Assembly (NCBI RefSeq): GCF_023715525.1
Contig: NZ_JAMBOG010000001.1
Location: forward strand, 186,001 to 250,000
Reading direction: 5' to 3'
From: Kocuria rosea
GTDB lineage: Bacteria; Actinomycetota; Actinomycetes; Actinomycetales; Micrococcaceae
Length of the DNA: 64,000 nucleotides
The position numbers and the translations under genes were made by a program. Each line of letters starts with the position of its first letter. Position 1 is the stretch's first letter. The notes beneath the pieces are model-generated. The model was not told where the DNA came from. It worked only from the letters and a program-made list of their open reading frames with translations, and did not search any database. Positions 1-8,158 of this stretch are shown here, piece after piece.

Positions 1-585
1 GCCCTCGGCGAGCGTCAGGTCGGCCGGGCCGATGACCGGGTCGGTCGTGCCCGCGGCCGCCACGGAGGCGGAGACCGTCCCGGCGTCGACCGGCAGCGTC
101 TGCTCGTTCGGGTTCTCGAGCCCCTGGATGATCGGCTGGCCGCCGGCCAGGACGTCCACGGCCGGGGCCGCGGCCACGTGGCGGACGGTCAGGTGCGACT
201 TCCCGGCCGCCACCTCGGACATGTCGTTGGTGAACAGGGCGGCCGTGGGGTTGCCCTCGGCGTCGAGGTGGGCCGCGGCCGTGTAGTTGCCGCCGCTTTC
301 GAGCTGGGCGGTCACGGGTCCGATGATCGGCGCCGAGGCGTCGGCGGCGTCGGGGGCCGTGACGGCGAGGTCGTAGCTGCCGGCCGGCAGCTCGAGCGGG
401 CCCGCGAGCGTGCCCGGGGCGAAGTCGTCGAGCGTGAGCTCGCCGTTGACGTAGACGTCCACCACGGTGTCGGGCACGCCGTGCAGCACGGACAGCTGCG
501 CGTGCTCGGCGGCGGACGCGGGCGCCATGGTCAGGGCACCGAGGCCGAGGCCGAGGACTGCTGCGGCGGAGAGGGTCTTGCGCAT
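1..585 (-). CDS. Secreted DUF4397-type protein, 3' end beyond window
   Basis: The visible 195 codons begin with a clear signal peptide: MRKTLSAAAVLGLGLG, then a hydrophobic stretch and an Ala-rich cleavage region near residues 25-30 (ASAAE). The mature part reads as DUF4397 repeats: a HGVPDTVVDVYVNG segment followed by alternating short beta-strand-like segments rich in Val, Gly and Asp. DUF4397 proteins are secreted or wall-associated and mostly uncharacterised. The ATG at 585 has AAGGAG nine bases upstream on the minus strand. The stop codon lies beyond position 1, so the total length and any C-terminal anchor are unknown. I infer extracellular location from the signal peptide only. Confidence 0.8.
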   Translation of the reverse strand, partial: MRKTLSAAAVLGLGLGALTMAPASAAEHAQLSVLHGVPDTVVDVYVNGELTLDDFAPGTLAGPLELPAGSYDLAVTAPDAADASAPIIGPVTAQLESGGNYTAAAHLDAEGNPTAALFTNDMSEVAAGKSHLTVRHVAAAPAVDVLAGGQPIIQGLENPNEQTLPVDAGTVSASVAAAGTTDPVIGPADLTLAEG

Positions 586-729
586 GATGACTGCTCCTTG
601 AACGGGCTCCCGGAGGAGGCGGAATCGACCTTGCACCCCTACTACCTCCCGGGACCCGCCACTGGATGCGGCGCCGGTCACATTTTTCCCGGCACGTCCT
701 CCCGGATCCCTCCGCGCCCGTCCGGGGGC

Positions 730-773
730 GCGGGTCCGGCCGGTCCCCCGCGAGGAGGACCGTCCGGACCCGC
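730..773 (-). terminator. Possible terminator hairpin
   Basis: A 10-bp stem (GCGGGTCCGG at 730-739 pairing with CCGGACCCGC at 764-773) lies just below the stop codon of the small acidic protein gene. The loop is long (24 bases) and there is no T-run, so this is a moderate call. Confidence 0.4.
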
Positions 774-781
774 ACCCCGGC

Positions 782-1009
782 TCACTCCTCCTCGAGGGTC
801 GAGCCCACCTCCCGGTCCTCGAGGACCACCTCCTGGTCCTGCTCCTCGAGGTCGGCGGGATTCGCCTCGAGGGAGGACGCCTCCGACCGGTCCCGGTGCG
901 CCGGGGTCTCGACGTCCTGGTCGTCCATCTCCGGTCGCTCGGCGTCGATCGACTGCTCGAGCCGGTCCGCCTCGTTGAACTCGAAGCTCGTGCCGGGGGC
1001 CTCGCTCAT
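782..1009 (-). CDS. Small acidic hypothetical protein (75 aa)
   Basis: The protein is short and strongly acidic, ending in LEEE, with no cysteines, no hydrophobic segment and no motif I recognise. The N-terminus MSEAPGTSFEFNEADRLEQ is the least biased part. A very good ribosome site (AGGAGG, five bases before the ATG at 1009) and a hairpin below the stop support it as a real gene. Similar short acidic proteins occur as conserved hypotheticals in Micrococcaceae, but I cannot name a function. It is separated from the secreted protein below it by about 200 bases that hold the hairpin and that gene's leader. Confidence 0.65.
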   Translation of the reverse strand: MSEAPGTSFEFNEADRLEQSIDAERPEMDDQDVETPAHRDRSEASSLEANPADLEEQDQEVVLEDREVGSTLEEE

Positions 1010-1175
1010 GGCTACCTCCTGGGTCGTGGGACCAACGGAGCCCCCAGTCTAGTGACGCCCCCGACGGGTCCGGCCGAGAAGGTCCACAGCACGGTTCACA
1101 GCCCTCCTGCCCTCCGATAACGTGGCGTGCACACGCACGCAGGAAGCACCGCTCAACACCAGGGGGTTACCCACC

Positions 1176-2312
1176 ATGACGAGCCGATTCCACCGCTACG
1201 CCGAGCTGTTCAAGCAGCCGGGGCCGTGGTGCACCGTGTACACGGACATCAGCACCGGCACCGTCGACTCGCTGCACGCGATCGACGTCCAGCCCGAGAA
1301 CGTCCGCCGGGAGCTGGAGGGCCTCGGGGCGAGCAAGGCCGACCTCGACGCCGTGGAGCAGGCGATCCGTCCGGCGGAGGGCCTGCCGGACCCGGTGAGC
1401 CGGTTCGTCGTGGTCCGCGACGGCACCGTGGTGATCGACGAGGTCCTGCCGGGTCCGCTGGCCGGGCCCAGCAGGGTCAGGGTGGAGACCGTGCCCGACC
1501 TCACGCCGCTGTTCCGCCACCGCCCCGAGGACTTCCCCTACGTGGTGGCCGAGGTCAGCCGTGACGGAGGAGAGATCCGGCTGCAGTACGCCAGCCGGGG
1601 CCGGGCCGAGTCGCAGCAGCAGATCGAGGGCGAGACGGAGCACCTCAAGAAGTTCGGCGGCGGCGGCTGGGCGCACGCCCGGTGGCAGCGGCACACCGAG
1701 GACGTGTGGCGGCGCAACACCGAGGAGGTCGCCGAGCAGATCGACCAGGTCGTGGCCGACAGCGGCGCGCAGCTGGTGGTCATCGCCGGGGACATCCGCG
1801 CCAGGGTGCTCGTCGGGGAGCAGCTCGCCAAGTCCACCCAGCCGCTGGTGAGCATGGTCAACGCCAACACCCGCGCCGACGGCAGCGACGCCGCCGAGCT
1901 CGAGGAGCAGGTCGACCGCAGCGTGGGCGAGGTGATCGCGCGCCGGCAGCAGGAGCTGCTGGAGCGGCTGGCGGAGCAGGAGAACCGCCCGGACCACACA
2001 GCCGTGCACGGGATCGGGCCGGTCGTGGCGGCCCTGCAGCAGGCACAGGCCGAGACCCTGCTCATCGACGAGACCTCCCTGGACACGGAGGCCGAGCTGC
2101 TCGTCCTGGAGGCCGAGCCGTGGATCGCCGCGGACCAGTCCGAGGCCGAGACCCTCGGGGTGCGCGTGCTCGACCGGGTCCCCGCCCACGCCGCCCTGCT
2201 GCGGGCCGCCGTGCTCACCGACGGCCGCCCGGTCTTCCTCCCGCACGGGGCGCTGCCCGACGGCACGGAGGTGGCGGCCCTGCTGCGCTGGAGCGCCACC
2301 CCGGCGGGCTGA
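1176..2312 (+). CDS. Vms1/eRF1-like (baeRF family) protein
   Basis: This 378-aa protein resembles bacterial relatives of archaeal/eukaryotic release factor 1 (baeRF/Vms1 families), which are predicted peptidyl-tRNA hydrolase-like proteins acting around stalled ribosomes. It is soluble, starts MTSRFHRYAELFKQPGPW, and has a central segment (around residues 180-215) EQIDQVVADSGAQLVVIAGD typical of the second eRF1-like domain, and a C-terminal L7Ae/eRF1-3-like domain. I see no GGQ motif. I chose the ATG at 1176 because AGGGGG lies ten bases upstream; an in-frame GTG at 1122 follows directly after a -10-like GATAAC and is more likely 5' UTR. The exact cellular role is unproven; family assignment is moderate. 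Confidence 0.65.
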   Translation: MTSRFHRYAELFKQPGPWCTVYTDISTGTVDSLHAIDVQPENVRRELEGLGASKADLDAVEQAIRPAEGLPDPVSRFVVVRDGTVVIDEVLPGPLAGPSRVRVETVPDLTPLFRHRPEDFPYVVAEVSRDGGEIRLQYASRGRAESQQQIEGETEHLKKFGGGGWAHARWQRHTEDVWRRNTEEVAEQIDQVVADSGAQLVVIAGDIRARVLVGEQLAKSTQPLVSMVNANTRADGSDAAELEEQVDRSVGEVIARRQQELLERLAEQENRPDHTAVHGIGPVVAALQQAQAETLLIDETSLDTEAELLVLEAEPWIAADQSEAETLGVRVLDRVPAHAALLRAAVLTDGRPVFLPHGALPDGTEVAALLRWSATPAG

Positions 2313-2320
2313 CCCGCGGA

Positions 2321-2370
2321 GCACGCACGGACGGCTCCCCCGAGGTCGCGGGGGAGCCGTCCGTGCGTGC
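2321..2370. terminator. Bidirectional terminator
   Basis: A perfect 22-bp stem (2321-2342 with 2349-2370) with a six-base loop lies between convergent genes ending at 2312 and 2388, so it can end transcription from both sides. Confidence 0.85.
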
Positions 2371-2387
2371 GGAGCCGTGGCCGCGGC

Positions 2388-2855
2388 TCAGAAGCGGGAC
2401 GTCCCGCCCCGGTCGTGGGTGCCGCGGCCCAGGAAGGACAGCCCGACCATGCCCGCGCCCAGGACCAGGTGCAGCCAGTCGTCGGCGGCGTTGAGGGGGA
2501 CGAAGTTGGCCTCCGACGTCTTGTCGATGAGCAGGCCGTAGAGCCACAGGACGACGTAGACCACCCCGCCCCAGAGCAGGTAGCTGCGTGCCGCGGGGGC
2601 CGAGCGGGCCATGGCCAGGCCGGCGACGCCGTAGAGCAGGTGGACGACGTTGTGCAGGACGGAGACCTGGAAGATGCCCAGGAGCATCGCCTTCGACTCG
2701 TGGCCGTAGAGGGCGATCGAGCCGGAGCCGGTGGTGATCCCGGGGACGAAGCCCAGGAGTCCCACCAGGAGGAAGACGGCGCCGACGAGCAGGGCGGCGG
2801 TCTGGACGAGCGAGCGGCGAGCCGTGGTGCGGTTCCCCGAGCGAGCGGTGGTCAT
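2388..2855 (-). CDS. DUF4383 membrane protein
   Basis: A 155-aa protein with four hydrophobic segments at about residues 16-37, 56-83, 92-111 and 127-142, matching the small four-helix DUF4383 family. It contains the family-like stretch HNVVHLLYGVAGL in helix two and a soluble C-terminal tail. Function is unknown; it should sit in the cytoplasmic membrane. The ATG at 2855 has GAGGA eight bases upstream; the reading frame runs further to 2930 but that extension is low-complexity and has no ribosome site. It is monocistronic: convergent with the eRF1-like gene and 165 bases below the DmoA-like gene. Confidence 0.8.
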   Translation of the reverse strand: MTTARSGNRTTARRSLVQTAALLVGAVFLLVGLLGFVPGITTGSGSIALYGHESKAMLLGIFQVSVLHNVVHLLYGVAGLAMARSAPAARSYLLWGGVVYVVLWLYGLLIDKTSEANFVPLNAADDWLHLVLGAGMVGLSFLGRGTHDRGGTSRF

Positions 2856-3020
2856 GGTGTCCTCGATTCGGACGGGTGGGACGTCGTCGGGTCCCGAACC
2901 ACCCGACGACGGGTGGTGGCCGGTGAGCATGCCTACCGCTCTTAACTGTACTGCCCGGTCGGTCCCGTCGGTATCCCCTCTTCCGCCTTCCCGGGCCCCC
3001 TGCGTCCTGCGCCGCCGCCC

Positions 3021-4436
3021 TCAGACGAGCGCGCGGGCGGGCGTGTCGGCCGCCGAGGGCTTGCCGGCGTAGGCGCCGCGGTACCGCGCGGCGGGATGGG
3101 TGTCCAGCACCTTGGTCCGGCCCTTGCCGTAGAGGTTCTCGCGCAGCGTGGTGCCCTCGTACTCGGTGCGGTAGCGGCCGCGCTTCTGCAGCTCCGGCAC
3201 GACCCACTCCACGAAGTCCTCGAACGAGCCCGGGGACACGTGGTAGGCGAGGTTGATGCCGTCCAGCCCGCCGTCGTCGATCCACCGCTCGAGCTCGTCG
3301 GCCACGGTCTGCGGGGACCCGACGATCGGCACGCCCATGCCGCCCATCGAGATGTGCTTGGCGACCTCCTTGACGGTCCACTTCTTGTGGGGGTCAGCGG
3401 TGGTGAACGGCGTGAGGAAGGACTGGATGGAGTCGGTCTTGATGTACTCCAGGACGTCGTTCTCGTCGTACCGGCCCAGGTCCACCCCGGACCAGCCGCC
3501 CACGAGCCCCAGCGCGCCGTCGGTGTCCGCGTACCGCTCGTAGTCGCGGCGCTTCTGCTCGGCCTTCGCATCGGTCTCGTCGACGATCACGTGCAGCATG
3601 GCGAAGATCTTGAGGTCCTCCCGGTTCCGCCCCTGGGCCTCGGCCTCGTCGCGCAGCTTGTCGGTGACCACGCGGGTGAGGTCCGGGCGGATGCCGCCCA
3701 CGAACACGGCCTCCGCGTGGCGACCGGCGAACGCCCGCCCGCGGGACGAGGCACCGGCCTGGAAGATCAGCGGGGTGCGCTGCGGGGACGGCTCGGTCAG
3801 CCCGATGCCGGGGACGTCGAAGTACTTGCCGTGGTGCTGGATGGGGTGCACGAGGGACGGGTCGGCGAAGATCCCGTTCTTGCGGTCGCGCTTGACCGCG
3901 CCGTCCTCCCAGGAGCCCTCCCACAGCTTGTAGCAGACCTCCATGAACTCCTCGGCGATCTCGTAGCGCTCGTCATGGGAGATCTGGTCCGTCAGCCCGT
4001 GGTTCTCGGCCGCGGACTTCAGGTAGGAGGTCACCACGTTGAAGCCCATCCGGCCCCGGGTCAGGTGGTCGAGGGTCGCGAACTTCCGGGCCAGCGGGTA
4101 CGGCTGCTCGTAGGTGATCGCGCTGGTCACCCCGAAGCCGAGGTGCTTCGTCACGGCCGCCATCGCCGAGATCTGCATGAAGGGGTCGTTGACCGGGATC
4201 TGGGTGGCGTCCTTGATCACGGGCGCCGCGGAGTTCTGGTAGACGTCGTAGTACCCGACGACGTCGGCGAGGAACATCGCGTCGAACAGGCCCTTCTCCA
4301 GGACCTGGGCGACGTCCGTCCAGTACTCGAGCGTGTTGTACTCGTCCGCCCGGGAGCGCGGGTGCTTCCACAGGCCGGGGGCCTGGTGGCCGACGCAGGT
4401 CATGTCGAAGGCGTTCAGGGCGATGCGCTTGCTCAT
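3021..4436 (-). CDS. dmoA: DmoA-like FMN-dependent monooxygenase (dimethylsulfide type)
   Basis: The 471-aa protein is a two-component luciferase-like monooxygenase of the NtaA/SnaA/DmoA group, which uses FMNH2 from a separate reductase and O2. Hallmarks of this group include NAFDMTCVGHQ at residues 8-18, LARKFATLDHLTRGR, WEGSWEDGAVKRD, PSPQRTPLIFQAGASSRGR and the C-terminal ERWIDDGGLDG. From memory these match dimethylsulfide monooxygenase (DMS to methanethiol plus formaldehyde) better than other members; substrate remains an inference. No reductase partner is encoded nearby. The start at 4436 follows AGAGG. A SAM-IV-type riboswitch sits 120 bases upstream on the same strand, so the enzyme is likely made when SAM is scarce, which fits a role in scavenging organosulfur. 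Confidence 0.75.
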   Translation of the reverse strand: MSKRIALNAFDMTCVGHQAPGLWKHPRSRADEYNTLEYWTDVAQVLEKGLFDAMFLADVVGYYDVYQNSAAPVIKDATQIPVNDPFMQISAMAAVTKHLGFGVTSAITYEQPYPLARKFATLDHLTRGRMGFNVVTSYLKSAAENHGLTDQISHDERYEIAEEFMEVCYKLWEGSWEDGAVKRDRKNGIFADPSLVHPIQHHGKYFDVPGIGLTEPSPQRTPLIFQAGASSRGRAFAGRHAEAVFVGGIRPDLTRVVTDKLRDEAEAQGRNREDLKIFAMLHVIVDETDAKAEQKRRDYERYADTDGALGLVGGWSGVDLGRYDENDVLEYIKTDSIQSFLTPFTTADPHKKWTVKEVAKHISMGGMGVPIVGSPQTVADELERWIDDGGLDGINLAYHVSPGSFEDFVEWVVPELQKRGRYRTEYEGTTLRENLYGKGRTKVLDTHPAARYRGAYAGKPSAADTPARALV

Positions 4437-4556
4437 GGGTGGACCTCTCGGTTCGCTCATGACCCGCGCCCCGTGCGCCGCACCGCGTGCGGCCTCTCTG
4501 CGGGTCCGACGCACTGCTGGGCGCCGTACTTGCCGTGGCGCGTGTGCGCCGCGGCC

Positions 4557-4636
4557 CGATGTTCATCTGGGGCACCCCGCTACGGGAGAGGGTTGCCGCC
4601 CGACCAGCCAGAGCTTCGCGTCGGGACTCGTCATCG
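4557..4636 (-). promoter_or_regulatory. SAM-IV-type riboswitch
   Basis: On the minus strand the conserved core appears in order: GACGAGTCCCGACGCGAAGC, CTCTGGCTGGTCGGGCGGCAA, a short P3 and GGGGTGCCCCAGATGA. Pairings: P1 CGATG (4632-4636) with CATCG (4557-4561), P2 CCCGAC with GTCGGG, and a pseudoknot CTGG in loop 2 with CCAG after P3. This is the actinobacterial SAM-IV layout. It precedes the DmoA-like gene by about 120 bases. Confidence 0.85.
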
Positions 4637-4728
4637 TTGTCCGCGGAACAGCCTACCGGCCCCCCCGGGGTCCGGTGCAACCCCCGTCACGTTCCGCCCG
4701 CCGCGGCGCGCCGCGGCGGGCGCCCCGC

Positions 4729-5205
4729 TCAGGCGGGCCGGGCCAGCGGGGGCGTCCGCCGGGGATCCAGCGTCCAGCCCCGGCGCAGCCGCTCCCGCAA
4801 CTCGATGAGGGGGCAGGTGTCCATGACCACGTCGAGCCCGGCCGCCGTCGCCCGGGCCGCGGCCTCGTGGTCCACGACGCCGAGCTGGAGCCACACGGCC
4901 GCGGCCCCCGCGGCGACGGCCTGGTCCACGACCGGGCCCACCCGGCAGGAGTTCACGAAGCAGTCCACGACGTCGAGCGGCGCGGGGACCTCCGCGAGGG
5001 TGCGGAAGCCCGGCTCGCCGTGCACCTCCTCGCCCTTCGGGTTCACCGGGACGATCACCATGCCGAGCTCGTCCCGGATCTGCCGCGCCACCGGGTGCGC
5101 CGGGCGCATCCGGTTGCCGGTCAGCCCCACGACGGCCCACCTGCCGGGCCCGGTGAGGAGACGGTCGATCACGGCGGGGTCGTTGACGTGGCGCTGAGGG
5201 CTCAT
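4729..5205 (-). CDS. CoA-binding domain protein (YccU-like)
   Basis: A 158-aa single-domain protein of the CoA-binding (Rossmann-type, YccU) family. It shows the early glycine motif AVVGLTGN, VNPKGEEVHGE, DVVDCFVNSCRVGPVVDQAV and the terminal WLQLG..GLDVVMDTCP signature. The family binds CoA or acyl-CoA but no reaction is established. A homologue overlaps metY at 16078, and the two share VNP, WLQLG and LDVVMD at equivalent places. GGAGGC precedes the ATG at 5205. It lies between the riboswitch-controlled monooxygenase and the maleylpyruvate-isomerase-like gene, all on the minus strand. Confidence 0.85.
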   Translation of the reverse strand: MSPQRHVNDPAVIDRLLTGPGRWAVVGLTGNRMRPAHPVARQIRDELGMVIVPVNPKGEEVHGEPGFRTLAEVPAPLDVVDCFVNSCRVGPVVDQAVAAGAAAVWLQLGVVDHEAAARATAAGLDVVMDTCPLIELRERLRRGWTLDPRRTPPLARPA

Positions 5206-5263
5206 GCCTCCAGCGTGGCACGGAACGTCGTGGCCCGCGAGGCTGCGGCGACCGGCGGCCTCA

Positions 5264-5293
5264 CGGGTCAGGAGAACTCGCGGGTCAGGAGAA
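5264..5293. repeat. 13-bp direct repeat at a stop codon
   Basis: CGGGTCAGGAGAA occurs at 5264-5276 and again at 5281-5293 (17-base period). The second copy carries the stop codon of the minus-strand gene ending at 5285, so this looks like a small tandem duplication of a gene end. Confidence 0.6.
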
Positions 5294-5965
5294 GAGGGGC
5301 AGGCGCAGGGAGGCCTCCCCCAGCTGCGCGCGCTCCTCGTCCGTGAGCTCGGCCCGGCCGGTGCCCAGCCGCGCGAAGTGCTCATCGCTCCAGTGCTCGA
5401 GGGGCTCCCGGTCCCACAGCTCCGTGAGCACGCGCCGGACCTCCGCGAGCCCGCCGGAGGACGGGCCCGGGCTGCCCTCCAGGTGGCGGATGAGGTCCAG
5501 GTGGTGCACCGTGGCCTCAACGGCGAGGGTGCTCAGCAGGTCCTCGACCGCCAGCACGTGCCCCTGGGTGCGGACCGACCCGGGGGTGCGGGCGTGCTCC
5601 GCGGCGTGCACGGCGGCGCGCGCGGTCTCCTCCCAGAGCCGGCGCAGCCGCTCCCAGCGCAGGAACAGGCTGGCGACCACGCGGCTGTAGCGGCGCCCGT
5701 CCGCGTCGGCCTCCGGGTCCGCGCCGGCGTCGGCCCAGTAGCTCACCGCGTCCCGGTCGGGCCGCGCCGTCGTGGGGGTGTGCAGGGCGACGAGCGCCCG
5801 CTGGGCGTCCAGGACGCAGTGCTGGACCAGGTCGCGGACCGCCCAGCCGGTGCAGCCGGTCGCGGCCCAGGAGTCGTCGTCCCCCAGCCCGTCGAGGGCC
5901 GCCCCGAAGGCGGCGTAGGCCTCCCGCACGAGCTCCGCCCGCTCCGGGCTGTTCCGGGTCGTCAT
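5285..5965 (-). CDS. Maleylpyruvate-isomerase-like / DinB-fold protein
   Basis: A 226-aa soluble protein of the mycothiol-dependent maleylpyruvate isomerase N-terminal (DinB-like four-helix) superfamily, TIGR03083-like. Signature parts are WAATGCTGWAVRDLVQHCVLDAQRAL near residues 33-58 and VEATVHHLDLIRHL near 150-163; histidines in both can bind a metal. Members are usually annotated only by domain, and many are thiol-dependent transferases. The ATG at 5965 is the first M of a natural N-terminus (MTTRNSPERAEL); the longer frame lacks a ribosome site. No partner gene suggests a substrate. It is divergent from the riboswitch-controlled ABC operon. Confidence 0.65.
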   Translation of the reverse strand: MTTRNSPERAELVREAYAAFGAALDGLGDDDSWAATGCTGWAVRDLVQHCVLDAQRALVALHTPTTARPDRDAVSYWADAGADPEADADGRRYSRVVASLFLRWERLRRLWEETARAAVHAAEHARTPGSVRTQGHVLAVEDLLSTLAVEATVHHLDLIRHLEGSPGPSSGGLAEVRRVLTELWDREPLEHWSDEHFARLGTGRAELTDEERAQLGEASLRLPLFS

Positions 5966-6033
5966 GGGTCCATGGTGGAGCACGAGCGGTCCCGGTGCCA
6001 CAGGTTTCGGCGGCGGTCGTGCGCGGGCCGGAT

Positions 6034-6063
6034 TTGCCACGCCCCGCACGGCCGTCGTTCAAT
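6034..6063 (+). promoter_or_regulatory. Candidate promoter of the sulfonate ABC operon
   Basis: TTGCCA (6034-6039), an 18-base spacer and TTCAAT (6058-6063) lie directly before the riboswitch, which would start about ten bases later. Confidence 0.5.
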
Positions 6064-6073
6064 GAGCGCGTAA

Positions 6074-6171
6074 CCATCCGGAGCGGCTGAGAGACCTGGC
6101 TCGTCGACGTCGCAGCAACCGGCACGGACCCGTCGGTCCCGCGTGCGAGGTGCTAATGCCAGGACCGATGG
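6074..6171 (+). promoter_or_regulatory. SAM riboswitch (SAM-I / SAM-I-IV variant type)
   Basis: Core elements: GAGCGGCTGAGAGACCTGG, GCAGCAACC, P3 built on GCACG/CGTGC, then GGTGCTAATGCCAGGACC. P1 pairs CCATC (6074-6078) with GATGG (6167-6171); P2 pairs GCGGC with GTCGC; loop CCTGG can pair with CCAGG as pseudoknot. No P4 hairpin is visible. The 3' strand of P1 overlaps the ribosome site GGAG (6170-6173) of the ABC ATPase gene, so ligand binding would hide it: translational control. Confidence 0.85.
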
Positions 6172-6179
6172 AGTTGATC

Positions 6180-7016
6180 ATGACCGGTTCCCTGGTGAGT
6201 CCTGCGCCGTCCCCGGCCACCGCCGTGCCCGCCAAGCGCGCGTTCTCCGTGGCGTTCCAGCACGTCGGCAAGGCCTTCACGACCGGCCGCGAGGTGCGCC
6301 CCGTGCTGGAGGACGTCGACTTCACGGCCCGGTCCGGCGAGGTCGTCGCCGTCCTGGGCCCGTCGGGCTGCGGCAAGTCCACGCTGCTGCGGGCCGCCGC
6401 CGGCCTCGACACCGCGTCGAGCGGACGCGTGCTCATCGACGGCACCCCGGTCTCCGGCATCGACCCGCGCTGCGCCGTCGCCTTCCAGGAGCCACGCCTG
6501 CTGCCCTGGCGGTCCGTGCGCGAGAACGTCCGGCTGGGCCTGCCCGCGGGCACGGGCCGGTCCGAGGGCGACGCCGTGGTGGACGACCTGCTGCGGCTCG
6601 TGGGTCTGTCCGCGCACGCCCGCCACCGCCCGCGGGAGATCTCCGGCGGCATGGCCCAGCGCGCCTCGCTGGCCCGGGCCCTGGCTCGCAACCCCGGGGT
6701 GCTGCTGCTCGACGAGCCCTTCGGCGCACTCGACGCCCTCACCCGCCTGAAGATGCAGGACCTGCTCCTGACCGTCCACGCCGCCCAGCCCACGACCGTA
6801 CTGCTCGTGACCCACGACGTCGACGAGGCCCTGCAGCTCGCCGACCGGGTCCTCGTCCTGGGCCGGGCAGGCGCGACCGCGCCCGCCTCCGTGAGCACGG
6901 TCCTCGAGGTCCCCGGCGAGCGCCCGCGCGACCGGGCCTCCGAGGTGCTCGCCGAGCTGCGCGTGCAGCTGCTCGGCCACCTGGGCGTCGACGCCCACCA
7001 CCCCGCGGCGCGCTGA
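6180..7016 (+). CDS. ssuB: ABC transporter ATPase, sulfonate/taurine type
   Basis: A 278-aa nucleotide-binding subunit of the nitrate/sulfonate/taurine importer family. Walker A is GPSGCGKS at residues 60-67, the Q-loop FQEPRLLPWRSV follows, the signature SGGMAQ starts at residue 155, Walker B LLLLDEP-like is near 174-180 and the switch histidine sits in THDVDEAL. FQEPRLLPW is typical of SsuB/TauB. The ATG at 6180 is preceded by GGAG that belongs to the riboswitch P1 stem; the upstream in-frame ATG lies inside the riboswitch and is rejected. It is the first gene of a three-gene importer operon with binding protein and permease. The exact sulfonate is unknown. Confidence 0.85.
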   Translation: MTGSLVSPAPSPATAVPAKRAFSVAFQHVGKAFTTGREVRPVLEDVDFTARSGEVVAVLGPSGCGKSTLLRAAAGLDTASSGRVLIDGTPVSGIDPRCAVAFQEPRLLPWRSVRENVRLGLPAGTGRSEGDAVVDDLLRLVGLSAHARHRPREISGGMAQRASLARALARNPGVLLLDEPFGALDALTRLKMQDLLLTVHAAQPTTVLLVTHDVDEALQLADRVLVLGRAGATAPASVSTVLEVPGERPRDRASEVLAELRVQLLGHLGVDAHHPAAR

Positions 7017-7117
7017 CGCGGCCCCTCCCGCTCCCGCCCCGCTCCTCCCCGGACCCCGGGCCCGCCGGCCGCGCCGCGTCCCCACGATCCCGCCCTCCTG
7101 CCCCGAAAGGCTCCGCC

Positions 7118-8158
7118 ATGCCCCAGCTCCCCGCCCTGAAGCTTCCCGTCCTCGCGGCCGTCCTCGCCCTCGGCCTGACCGGCTGCATGGCCGGTGAGGG
7201 CTCCGGCGACGCCCCCGCCCGGGCAGCGGGCGACAACGGGACCGTCTCGGTGGACTACGCGACCTACAACCCCCTGTCCCTCGTCATCAAGGAGAAGGGC
7301 TGGCTGGAGGCCGCCCTGGCCGAGTCCGGCACGTCCGTCGAGTGGGTGCAGTCCGCGGGCTCCAACAAGGCCAACGAGGCGCTGCGCGCGGGAGCCGTGG
7401 ACATCGGCTCCACCGCCGGCTCCGCCGCCCTGCTCGCCCGCAGCAACGGCACCCCCATCAAGGTCGTCGACCTCTACTCCCAGCCCGAGTGGTCCGCGCT
7501 CGTGACCACGCCGGGATCCGGCATCGGGACGGTCGCCGACCTCGAGGGCAGGACGGTCGCGGCCACCAAGGGCACCGACCCGTACTTCTTCCTCCTGCAG
7601 GCGCTGGAGGAGGCCGGGGTGGACCCCGCCGAGGTCACCGTCCAGAACCTCCAGCACCCCGACGGCCGCTCCGCCCTCGAGAACGGCCAGGTCGACGCGT
7701 GGTCCGGCCTGGACCCGATCATGGCCGCCGCCGAGCAGGACGGCGCGAAGCTGTTCTACCGCAACGTCGACTTCAACACCTACGGCTTCCTCAACGCCAC
7801 CGAGTCCTTCCTCGAGGAGCAGCCCGAGACCGCCCAGACCGTGGTGGACGTCTACGCCTACGCCCGCGACTGGGCCCTGCAGCACCCCCGGGAGACCGCG
7901 CAGATCCTCGCCGACGGCGCCGGCATCGAGCTGCCGGTGGCCGAGCAGGTCCTCGAGCGCACCTCCCTCGACATCGACCACGTGCCCGGCGACGAGCAAC
8001 TGGCCGTCCTGGAGAAGGTCGGCCCGATCTTCGTCGAGTCCGACGACGTGGCCGACCAGGAGCAGATCGACGAGGCGCTCGCAAGCATCGTGGAGCCCTC
8101 CCTCGCCGAGAACGCCGACGCCTCGCGCGTGGCGGAGGCCCTCGAGGAGGCGAAGTGA
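7118..8158 (+). CDS. ssuA: ABC substrate-binding lipoprotein, sulfonate type
   Basis: A 346-aa lipoprotein: N-terminal Lys, hydrophobic segment and lipobox LTGC with the lipidated Cys at residue 23. The mature part is a type 2 periplasmic-binding protein of the SsuA/TauA family, with NPLSLVIKEKGWLE, SNKANEALRAGAVDIGSTAG and GTDPYFFLLQALEEAGVDP typical for aliphatic sulfonate binding proteins. It would sit on the outer face of the membrane and deliver ligand to the permease encoded next. GAAAGG lies seven bases before the ATG. It is separated by 101 bases from the ATPase gene and overlaps the permease by four bases. Confidence 0.85.
   Translation: MPQLPALKLPVLAAVLALGLTGCMAGEGSGDAPARAAGDNGTVSVDYATYNPLSLVIKEKGWLEAALAESGTSVEWVQSAGSNKANEALRAGAVDIGSTAGSAALLARSNGTPIKVVDLYSQPEWSALVTTPGSGIGTVADLEGRTVAATKGTDPYFFLLQALEEAGVDPAEVTVQNLQHPDGRSALENGQVDAWSGLDPIMAAAEQDGAKLFYRNVDFNTYGFLNATESFLEEQPETAQTVVDVYAYARDWALQHPRETAQILADGAGIELPVAEQVLERTSLDIDHVPGDEQLAVLEKVGPIFVESDDVADQEQIDEALASIVEPSLAENADASRVAEALEEAK

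Noticed and set aside
5206-5520. N-terminal extension of the CoA-binding protein at 4729
   Set aside because: It overlaps the neighbouring gene in another frame, is low-complexity, and the internal ATG at 5205 has a good ribosome site.
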